From assembly GCA_003116875.1 (NCBI GenBank), contig BCKT01000006.1:744001-808000 (forward strand): a stretch of DNA of 64,000 nucleotides, given 5' to 3'. Positions 54,821 through 64,000 of the stretch are shown one piece after another. Origin of the DNA: Takashimella koratensis (taxonomy: Eukaryota > Basidiomycota > Tremellomycetes > Trichosporonales > Tetragoniomycetaceae). Position 1 is the first letter of the stretch. Every line of letters starts with the position of its first letter. The notes under the pieces are model-generated. The model saw only the letters and a list, made by a program, of their open reading frames with translations. It was not told where the DNA came from and ran no database searches. Made by a program: the position numbers and the translations under genes.

Positions 54821-55078
54821 TCAGTCTATTGCATCTTCACTCTTACTTATGGAGGATGTGCCACTTACATCTTTGGGATGGTCGTTGAACTGGAGCATGT
54901 ACTGCAGCACACGCATCCCCGTGTTGGTCTCGTCGCTGACGGCTGATCCTCCGGCATGGGGCGAGACAAGAGTGTGTTTGTCGTTTCCAAAGTCGACGGC
55001 CTTGAAGTTGGGGTGGCGAAGCAAGTCATTGAAGGTGCTTGCGTCGTTGACAATCATGGTACCGCTCTGGCTGGACAT
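54821..55078 (-). pseudogene. Truncated duplicate of first exon of the 311-aa gene
   Basis: Begins MSSQSGTMIVNDASTFNDLLRHPNFKAVDFG and aligns with exon 1 of the 52560-54036 gene down to the exon end (HPKD, then GTAAGTGG matching the donor site). The continuing frame runs through the intron-like sequence to a stop after 85 codons. Exons equivalent to KNKTITYVERAEEPTSGCN and onward are absent before the next gene, so this is a 3'-truncated copy. Its promoter retains the TATA box and the 21-bp block, so it may still be transcribed as a short protein. Confidence 0.62.
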
Positions 55079-56012
55079 GTTGGGTAAGTGGCTGAGTGTG
55101 GGTAAGTTCTGTGTATGTATGAGAGTAAGTCTGCGTGTTCTGTGATGGTTGTCAGGTTCGTACGAAGTGTGTGTAGTGTTCGAACTTGAGGAGGCTGGAT
55201 GAGGTTCACTGTTGTGTGAGGTCTTAATTCTTCCCCAGAGCAGGGGTTTATATATGTCGCAGGGGAGATCTTATCGATCGATACAACCGGCCTCGACGCA
55301 AGCATGCCCAGTGCGTAACCTTTCATCAGCTGCCCGTCGTCGTCGGATGGTTTCATCTCCCTTGGCCTGCTACTACCGCCCTCGCCGGACTACCTTCCCG
55401 TCCGCAGTTCCCAGAGGGCATTTGAGGTGACGAAATGTCAGCGAGGACAAAGCAAGGGGCAAAGTCCAAGGGTAAAACGGACGACCGCCGATGAGCGGGT
55501 CGCGGGCCCACAAAGGATGTCTGAAAGTACTTCAGCTGGGACGAGAAACTGGCAACCACTCGTGTCCAGCCGAGAGAGGGGTTGACAGTAGTTACGCGGC
55601 GCTCGCGGGTGGGAATGAAAGGTGTGGGGAAAGCATGAGGATACACTGTCCGACCCAAGCGGACGCCGTCAACGTCGGCTCTCGACCCGGCGTGACGCGC
55701 AAGTCGCTCTGACAGACGGCGTCCGCAGATCGCGGAGACGAGTGTGAGGTAGGGGGGCTAGTCCGCGTCCCGAGTGCCTCGGAGACGGACTTGCAATCTA
55801 GCATGAACCAACATAGGCGTGTCAGATCAAAGTCTCGAGCTCAAGGCCGAGAGAACGAAAGCGAGTCAGTAAAGTCAGTCGGTCAGTACGCGGGAACATT
55901 CACATAGCCCCAGACACTAGCTCGCCTTGTCTATGTACAACAAGTTGCATTTACTCGCTACCCCGTTCCGGTGCGCGCTCATCCTCCGACCTTCTTCCAC
56001 CCTGCCCCGCAT
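55079..56012. other. Promoter of truncated copy and 3' flank of YJU2
   Basis: Contains TATA (55247-55256), the conserved 21-bp block (55204-55224) and a further duplicated flank to about 55640. The rest, up to the YJU2 stop at 56013, has no supported gene. Confidence 0.5.
55204..55256 (-). promoter_or_regulatory. TATA box plus conserved start-site block (copy)
   Basis: CATATATAAA at 55247-55256 and a 21-bp block at 55204-55224 identical to that at 54144-54164; the gap between them is 22 bp here and 21 bp in the other copy. Confidence 0.7.
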
Positions 56013-57484
56013 TTACGCCTTGGGCTTCTTCTTGATCCCCAAGAGCTTCTGCATCCCCTCTCGTTTCCTCTTCAACTGGGCAGCAGCAGCAGCCGTCGAC
56101 CCATTTGCTCCGGCGACCACGGGACCTCCTTTGATCCCTACAACCGGTGCGGCCGGGGGATCGAGGACTTTGCCACGGGCCGCGAGGATACTAGCGACCG
56201 AGGGCTCGCCGACACCGGGTGCGGGCCGCCGTTTGATCGTTAGCGCAGCGGGCAAGGCCGTATCCTCGTCATCGTCACTGTCCGCCTCGTCGTTTTCGTC
56301 GGCCACCGCACCGTTCCCACCGCTCGCTTTCGCCGCCTTGGCAGTGCTCGGACCAGGACCAGATGGGATCTTGGCAAAGTATTTCGCAACGAGCGCGTCG
56401 TCCTCCTCCTGTTCAGCCTGTAGTCGCGCCTCTTCTTCTGCGGTTTGTCGCTCGGCATGCAAGGTGGTCAACATCGCCGTCGGGTCATCGCCAACGTTTG
56501 ACAGCTCCAACCGCGCGTTCCTCTGCCTAAGAGCCCAACAAGTCATTGTCAGTAAATATCCTCAACCTATACAAGTCCATTTGAACAACAACCAATACGC
56601 ACCTCAGATCTGCGAGCTCATCCATGACCTCCATCTCTCGTCGACTGGCCTCTTGGCTCCGCTCCAGATCAGCCATTGCATCCCTCCCATCCGCATCTTC
56701 GCGCAAATTGCCCTCTGAATCGTACTCGTCATCCTCTGCGGCGGTCGGGAGCGCGGCCAATCGGTTTCCGGGATCGTTGGCGTCAGACCAATTTTCAAAA
56801 TTGCGCTTGGCACCGTGTTCAACGATATAGTCGGCGTTCTTTGGGTCGGTCTTGAATGTGATTTCGGAAGAGCAGGTGGGGCATTTCTACAAGACGTCGG
56901 TGGTCAGCATGATTCTTTGTGAAGATGGGACTGAGAGAGAAAGAAGGAGTAGCTCACGATGTAGAAACGGAAGATCTTGACGCCGTAATATAGCTCGCCC
57001 TCGGCCGTTTCCTTACGCGCGTTGAACTTTTTGCCTTTGTCTATGTTGAGTCAGCACGACTGACCCCGCATTCAAAGTCTTGAACCCAGACCAACCAGGA
57101 CAGCCCACTTACAGACGTATTCTCCGCATCGTTCACATCGCATAGAGAACGGGGCCATGAGACGGACCTGGATCTGCGGGTCCTTCTTTAAGCCCTTGCG
57201 CCGCTTGATCTTTGACGGATCAAAGTCCGGCGGGAAGCTGAGTGGGGCAGAGATGACGAAAAGGGGGAAAAGAAACGTGGTCAGCTAGTGAGCAGATGGA
57301 CCAATGTAGAGTCTTGAGCAGTGAAGACTTACTATTTCTGTTTGTGGTTAGGGATAGATCCAAGTTCGCAAGCAGGGGTGGATTGAAAGCGAGAGTCAAT
57401 GGTCAGTACCGCTACTTGCGCAAATATCAGGAAAAACAAGGCAGGAGAGAAGGTACTCACGTTCAAGACCTTTCGCTCGGACAT
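56013..57484 (-). CDS. YJU2: Splicing factor Yju2 (CCDC94/CWC16)
   Basis: Six exons (57484-57461, 57337-57333, 57237-57113, 57040-56958, 56886-56603, 56526-56013) give 344 residues. [20 protein letters not shown] is the invariant N-terminus of Yju2. It only forms if a 5-nt exon (57333-57337, AAATA) is included, since it supplies KY in phase. Zinc ligands C44 and C47 (CERCGEY) and C81 and C84 (CPTCSSEI) follow, then [13 protein letters not shown]. The second half is a Glu-rich coiled coil and a Ser/Ala tail ending in a basic cluster ([19 protein letters not shown]). Family members promote the first catalytic step of splicing in the Prp19-activated spliceosome. All junction phases sum correctly. 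Confidence 0.93.
57333..57337 (-). other. YJU2: 5-nt microexon of YJU2
   Basis: Exon AAATA on the minus strand, with ACAG upstream and GTAAGT downstream. It is required to restore the invariant Lys-Tyr of the Yju2 N-terminus. Flanking introns are 123 and 95 nt. Confidence 0.9.
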
Positions 57485-58936
57485 GGTCAAGTGTCAGAGC
57501 GATGGCCCGGGGTGTCCACGACGAGGATGAGTAAGGGGTGGGTGAAGAGGTAGAGGCAAGAGGCAAGAGATGGATGGATGTGGGTCGAGACGAAGGTTCA
57601 AATACGGTGGCGAGAAAAAGGTGGGTTACTACCGTCAGTGCCCGACCCCTGGATGCATTTGCTAAACAGCATACAGCACGTGATGTGGCACTTGACCTAA
57701 TTGCTCCTCACTTTCAAGGAGGGTAGCTACCTAATACATATGCGATACGAGAGACCATCCAACTACCCTACGACCATGTCCTGATACGATCAGCAACAGA
57801 GCCAGCAGCTCACGCTCGCTGCCGAGCCAAACCAGACAAAACGAGAAAGATATCGGCATCGAGGGATGGCTACTTTTGGCTAATTTCTTACTTGTAATCG
57901 TACATGTACACATATGTTTTTCTTCACTTCACCTCACCTCACCTCACCCTTCCCCATGCTACTACTTGCTTGATCCGCACTCCAAAACAACGAAAGGTCG
58001 GTACGAGAGACTCGAGAAGGCGTGTGGGACCCAATGAAATCTGAAGAGCGAGAAGAGTTGAGGGGTTTCTGTCGACGCGAGGAGAGAAGGGGGCAGGGTG
58101 GGTATAATGGTAGCGCCTTTCTTATAGTATAAAGGGTGAAGGAGGGGGAAGGGAGGATGAAGAATCTCTTTATACGTCTACTTTGTGACAGGTCGAGGTG
58201 TCGTGCTGTGCTCTGTGCTCTTGTGCTGTGTGCGTTGCCTACGATGATGCTGATGGAGGGGAAAAGTATGTGGTTACGTGCGAAAAAAGCGGATCGATAT
58301 TCCTAGACCAGAATTGATGTCGAGACGAGATATTAGGTTTGCCAGTTTACACGTTGCCCAGTGATTGAGCTGGGGGACGAGTCTGGGTTTGTAGAAGACA
58401 GAAGAAGACCAGAATCGTATTTCGTCATCAAAAGTTCGTTCGACATCTCCAGGCGGAGGAGGGTTTGAGTTTCACGTGGCGAGGTTGTAGGGTAGGGTGG
58501 GGTACGTGATCCGAGTTTGGCGTGGGCGACGTGGAGGATGAAGAGATTTCTCGGGAATAGGTGATGAAATGAAGAGGGTATACGAGTCGCCGATGAGACA
58601 TGGCGACGACCTCGACGAGGGTTGATCTAGTGTCACAGACAAGAGCAGAAGCGAGAGTCGAGAAACAGAGAAATAGACGCTGGAGAATAGAGAAACGATT
58701 CGATGCCGATGAGTGTCGGGTACCTCGATTGAGTCGAGATGGCGCCGATGCAGATTGTTGGAGACAGGACATTGAGGATAGATAAGGAAAAGGAAAGGAA
58801 AAAAAGTGTGCCCAAACATGCGAGTCCAACGAGAACTGAGAGTGATTAGCTGAATCGTTCGTGATGCGGGGCAGGAGTTGGGCTCTCCATCGACTACTCA
58901 CAGTCTCGAAGGATAAAAGCTTGCTGATGGCGACGC
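57485..58936. other. Intergenic region, YJU2 5' side / NOT1 3' side
   Basis: About 1.45 kb without a supported gene. It includes an (ACCTC)n run at 57928-57951. The last several hundred bp probably hold the NOT1 3' untranslated region. Frames near 58430-58900 on the minus strand are Ser-rich and lack conservation. Confidence 0.4.
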
Positions 58937-61900
58937 CTACTGCTGGTAGACGTTGACATTAACGTTTGGCCTGTGAGCCGCAAACCTGTCTCTGGCCGTG
59001 ACGAGGAGTGCAAAGATGTCTTGTTCAGCGCGAACGAACGGCTGGATCCAAAAGTCGTAGTTTGGATTCTCGAGCAGCTCGACAAACGCGACGACCACAC
59101 CCCACGGGTGAGGGCGGTTGGTAAGCACGCGTTCGAGGAGGACACGGGTGACGCGCTCGGCAATCGAGTTGGGCGCCGAAGGGGTCGATTGGTGAACGCC
59201 TGTGTAGAATGCGTACAGGATAAAGTACACAAAGTAGAGCGTATGGGCCGACGGGTAGCGTAACTGGTCCGCGACGACGGAGAGGAGGTAGTATTGGCCT
59301 AAGAACGGTCAGCAAAAGGGTAAGGGCAGTCTAGCTCACCTTCAGCGTCGAGCGCAAACAAGAGGTTGGCGAGCAGCTGCGTCTCTGCTGCGTTCTCCTC
59401 AAACCTTGCCACGCCCGCGTGCATGTACTTTTTCTCGATCGCCGTTGTCCCGAGGTAAAACACTGTCGCGTGGAGGAGGGTGTGATTGTAGGTGATCCTC
59501 GTTCCCCCTTCCTGAGCAGGGACGACACTCTTGACTGCGATCCTGTTCTTGAGCTCTGTGACGATATTCTGAGCCTCGGGAGCAAAGTGGTTGGCGACAT
59601 ATTGTTCGATCATGGTCTTGACGTTTGTCGAAGTGAGGATCTGAACGAAATGCGATCGAACCACAGGGATCTCCTGCATCTCATCGACGAGCTGCTCGAG
59701 CGGGAGGTAGCAGTCGGGTAAGGGGCCCTGGGACTGCGGGAATGCCGCGAGGATGATATTGCGAAGCTGGAAGCAACGAGTCGGGATCGCCGTCGAGAGC
59801 GTGTGGTAGTACTCGACGAGGAACTCGGGGAAGTCGTGCATGACCACAAGGAGCATTCGGAGCGTCGCGCGGAACAAACTTCGAGACGAGGACGAGAGCT
59901 CATCCTCTGACTTGAGGAAAGGCGAGAGGAATCGCAAGAGCCACATGAGGCACCGGTGGAAGTCATCCCAGCAGGTATCGCGTTGGCCCTGCAAGAGCTT
60001 GGGCATAAAGTACCTGTGCGAGACGATGGAGAGCCAACCGAACGCGAATCGGGGAGCGTAAGTCGGCTGAATAATGCCGAGAACGTTGGCGAGTGACTGG
60101 ATGCAGCCGAGATATGTCTCGCCCATGGCGGGTTCAATCTTGCGCAATTCGGACAACAAGCTCGTGAAGAACCTCGCCCATGGACGCTGTTCGAACTCGT
60201 CGGCCAACTCGAGATGACGCTGGACAAGAGCATACGAGATGATCGTGATGATCTTGTTGAAGTAGTAGATCGATCGCTGAACGTTGGTCGGGCCCGACTT
60301 GTCGCCATAATTTTTGACCATGAGGACGATGAGGCGGGCCAGCGCATCGGTCCCGTACCAGTTGACTTGGGCGTCTTCGCCGCCTGCTGCCATCATCTTG
60401 GAGGTATCAAACTCGACCGCGCAGTTGATGGCGGTTCGGTAGAACGCCGACGAGATGTCTTCACCAGCGAGGATGCCCTCTTTCTGGAGGTAGGTGATAT
60501 AAGGGACAAACGCCGTCTCGGGGCTCTTGGTGGAGCTGTACACGCGCATCCACTCGAGGAAGTAGTGAGCGAGACGCTCTTCGGTCTTGCTGTCGATCTG
60601 CGGTCTAGTCTCAGCCACTGGTGCCGGGGTCGTCGCGACAGTCGTTGCTGGGGCCGCCGGTTCCTCGCGGTGTCCGCCGCGCAGGTCGTCGAGAAGCTCA
60701 TCGACGACCGTGGTGCTTCGGCCGATCTCTTGAGCCTTGAGGAGCGCGGCAACGCTGCCTGCAAAGCCGTTGCGCGGGACGCATGCCTGGTCGCTGAGCG
60801 AGCACTCGCGAATGAGCTGAGCGACGAAATCGAGGAAAGCGGGGCTAGCCGACCTCGAAGCGAGCTTGACGATCTGCGCGTCGAGCTCATTGACGCGGAT
60901 AAAGCCGGAGCGAATGAGCGCCACGGTGACGGGTACGTTGAACTTGCGGTGGTCCTCGGCGTAGATGAGCCACGACTTGACCTCTCGGTCAACCTTGGGT
61001 GCGAGGCTGCACAGTTGCTGGAGTAAGACGACATACACTTCCCTGCCAAGCGGGGAGGTTGTTTTGTACAGCAGCTGCACGACCTTTTGAGCAATCACAA
61101 GCGTCGTCGACTCGCGGTTGACAGCCTGGTGAGCGACAGTGATAATGTGTCGGAACAAGGTGCGGATCTCGTGGTCGGCCGGTAATCCCTGGACGGACGT
61201 GGTGGGTGCGTGTGCGAGATGCTTCTCGACCTCTGCGATGAGCTCGTGGAACCTCTCGAGAGCGGTCTGGGGCGGAAGCGCCTGCTGCGGAGGTTGCTGC
61301 TGCTGCTGTTGAGCGACCTCGTTGGCGTCAACCAGCTCGTGCGGGTACCTCGGCGAGGGTCCGCGCCTGATTTCGGACATGCCCGATTCGGAGAAGCCCA
61401 GGTCGTCACGGTACGCGGGCGGGACGATGGGTGGAGGCTCGGCAGTCATGAATGGCATGAGATTGGCAGCGGTCAACCTCGCTCGAGGCCGCGCCATCTC
61501 CGCAAAGTCTTCGTAGACGCGCAACTGGTCCATCGACAGCCCGTTCGGGTGGAGTCGTAGCGGCTCGGGCAACGCCGACATTGGGATATTGATGTTGAAT
61601 GCAGCGCTGTCCCAGAACGGCTGGTTGGGGCGCGATTCTCGTAGCGCACGACGAGCGTTGAACTGCGGTTGCAGGTTGACGTCGATATCCTTGACTGCCT
61701 TCTCCATTGCCGCCTTCCTGACCACTTCACAGGCGACATCAATGTTCTCATTGACGACGCCGGCGATAACAGCGTCGGGGACGTTCTCCTCGGAGAAACC
61801 GTTCTGGCTAACGAGGGATCGAATGTTGGCGATTAGACTAGTCCGCAACGGCTCCTTGCAAGTGACGAGTGCGAGATTCCCCGCGAGGGTCTCGACCATG

Positions 61901-64000
61901 TAATGCGCGGCGTCGCGCATCGTCGATACTTCGCCCTCGGTAGCAAAGTCCTTTTGCACCAAGTCACGTGTAGAGATCCCAGCGATGGTAACTGAGCGCT
62001 CGACGACGGGTGCGATGATCTCTCGAATCGCACGGGCGATTGAGTGATGCACGATTCGCTTGAAGGTGGGGGCTTGAATGACACCAAAGTCCGAGTTGAA
62101 AACGAGCTGCTCGGGGAGCTGGCGGATGAGCTCGTCCACGAGGCGGTTGTACTGCTCGTTGGCTGCCTGCGCGGCCTGCTCGGCTTGGAGGCGGTTGAAC
62201 TCGTTGTCAACCGGCTGCTCGAATCGCTGAGTCTCCTCGGCAAACGCCCGCTGGTATTCGTACTCGAGTCGGTCCGGCCTCGGCGCCTGCGGCTCGGGCG
62301 GGCCGACATGATTGCGGATGACCTCGGCGGGCTCGAGAGTGTCAATCTGGACGTTGAGGGCACGGAAGCACACCTCGATCTCGAATTTCAGGTTGAGGCG
62401 GAGGTCACCGTAGTGGTAGAGCTCGACGAGGACACCAAGGATCGCCGACATCCACGGGTTGGGCAAGTGGAAGACGGACGATTGCTCGCACGTGGCCATC
62501 AGGTTGCACACAAAGGGGATGGCTACGATGAGTCGCTTGTTGTCGTATGCCTGAATGAGCAAGTCCTTCACCGACAGCTCGCGGTGCCGGATCGGGAGGC
62601 TACGGGCGAGAGTGATCCGACCCAACCACGTAGCGACGGTCTTGAGTGTCTGACGCTCACTTGCTGCCGTCATGGTCGCTTCGGCATTGAGCAAGTCTCG
62701 AGCCTTGCGGTACGTCTCCCACAAGATGTGTCGATCGAGCACGGGCGAGTCGAGTAACTTGACAATTGACATGTACGTGTCGTGTCGGTTCAACTCGAGA
62801 CTGACACGAACGTCGATAAAGTAGTGAGCGAACCAGCGTGAATACTGGTTCTCAAACAACTTGACGAGCTCTTTCGACTTTGCTTCAAAGTTGTCGGGCG
62901 CGATGTTGTTGATGATAAACATGATGGCGTCGCGGATCTTGGGATCGGGCTCCTTGAACTCGTCGTCGCCCTCTTCGATGAGGATTGGGAGTCTCAGGGC
63001 TGAGAACGCGAGCTTGACACCACCTTGAAGAGCAATTTCTTCACGCTCGGCCAAGGCGGCTTGGACGTCGGCAATCAAGGCCGGTCGGAGCTCGTGCAGG
63101 GCCGGAATGTCGAGGAGGGATCGACACAAACCCGGAAAGTCGACGAGCGACTTGCGAAGAACGTTGAGCGCCTGGACACCGAAAGTGAACAGCAACTCGG
63201 TCGGCGGGACTTTGCACGAGTCGAGGACGTATCGAGTCGCGACAAACGCCGGCATGTCCTTGACGAGTCGTTCGTCGATGATGGCGCCAAACAGGACACC
63301 AGTCATGATGAGTTCGCGCTGTGGGTACGCCTTGACAAACTTGTATTCATCGAACAGCGAGTGAAGGGCACACGCAAAGACTTCTTGGTCGTGCGCGTCG
63401 GCCGAGGCTTGGCAGCGCTTGAGCTCGCTGATGACGTCGTCGAGGGTGACGTCCTTGTCCATGTCGTACATCTGGCCGTACATCTGGTCGACCTGCTTCA
63501 TGACTGCCTCGGGGAACGAGGCGACCGCGAACCCTTGCTCCTCCTTGGACTGGGGGCGGAGGTTGAGGAGACGAGGGTGGAGGACGAGCACGTCCGTGCG
63601 GAGCGTCTTGAATCTCGAGATGTCCTCTTGGCTTAGGTCCTCGGCATTACGGATGACGCGGATAAAAATGGCGTAGACGCTGGTGCCAAGGGTCGCAGGC
63701 TGGGACGTCTGCTGAGCGGCGTTCGGGAGACTCTGCTGCTCCGTCTCCATGTGGAGCTTGTGCTCGATAAAGTCGAACATGGCCTGGAGGAATTCGGGCC
63801 CGCGGATCGATACGCAATCGGATAACCAGTCCTCGAGGTTGAGGATTTCCTTGGTGGACCCGAGCGCGGCAACGTCGAGCGCGAGGTGGAGGTTCTCCGC
63901 CGTGAGCAGCTTATCGAGGATCTGCAGAGATAAGCACTTTTAAACAACACGCTCGCTTACCTTGAGCTCCATCGCGATTTCCACAATTCGCTTGACGTTG
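58937..64000 (-). CDS. NOT1: CCR4-NOT scaffold NOT1 (CNOT1), 5'-truncated by window
   Basis: Three exons are in the window (64000-63961, continuing beyond; 63921-59340; 59298-58937), giving the C-terminal 1660 residues. Recognisable parts in order are a helical-repeat region with LDKLLTAENLHLALDVAAL, a MIF4G-like part (VLFGAIIDERLVKDMPAFVATRYVL) that in the family binds CAF1, the CNOT9-binding/DUF3819 part (IAPVVERSVTIAGISTRDLVQKDFATEG) and the C-terminal NOT1 domain (FFTSLLSELRKIEPAMG ... NHTLLHATVFYLGTTAIEKKYMH). A Gln/Pro-rich linker (QQQQQPPQQALPP) sits between the last two. NOT1 scaffolds cytoplasmic deadenylation. A 41-nt intron near the 3' end (59299-59339) is the shortest here. The start lies outside. 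Confidence 0.94.

Noticed and set aside
57538..57913. Short frames between YJU2 and NOT1
   Set aside because: They are 60-65 codons, overlap on both strands and have no domain or splice support.
62044..62757. 237-residue plus-strand frame inside NOT1
   Set aside because: It is antisense to a strongly conserved NOT1 coding exon and has no conservation of its own.

Overview
The window is gene-dense nuclear DNA of a fungus, most likely a basidiomycetous yeast of the Tremellomycetes type. Coding genes are split by many short introns (about 45-190 nt, GT-AG with CTRAY-like branch sites). Proteins are rich in Ser/Pro/Ala low-complexity sequence. A secreted protein carries a CPL1-like cysteine-rich domain of the kind described in Cryptococcus. 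The species assignment is inference. All exon maps below were built by hand from splice signals, reading phase and family conservation, and each full model closes to a multiple of three.

0-26 kb is a run of conserved housekeeping genes in alternating orientation: a large C-terminal four-pass membrane protein (-), APC8/CDC23 (+), TSC2 tuberin (-), COA6 (+), a UBC1-type E2 with UBA (-), TRM10 (+), a CPL1-like secreted protein (+), a CMC1-type twin-CX9C protein (-) and a NUFIP1-like snoRNP factor (+). Divergent pairs share 380-620 bp intergenic regions.

26-32 kb differs. It is a minus-strand array of unrecognised lineage-specific genes and gene remnants. At least four of them carry a similar upstream block with a GTCACATATA-like core about 140-156 bp before each ATG. 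32-41 kb holds a GPI-type surface protein, an assembly gap inside a poly-C stretch, an omega-amidase (NIT2), the exon junction complex protein RBM8A/Y14 and a large coiled-coil protein.

41-52 kb holds the 2116-residue TFIIIC B-block subunit (TFC3 type), divergent from UTP13, so a Pol III factor and a U3 processome protein share one 490-bp region. 52.5-55.7 kb holds an unrecognised 311-residue protein and a truncated tandem copy of its promoter and first exon. 56-64 kb holds the splicing factor YJU2 and the C-terminal 1660 residues of NOT1, which runs off the window.

The most unusual features are very small exons (5, 6, 9 and 11 nt) in four genes, two 51-nt introns that can be read through in frame, one GC-AG intron, and the promoter-sharing array at 26-32 kb. 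No CRISPR array, rRNA, convincing tRNA gene or transposon was seen.
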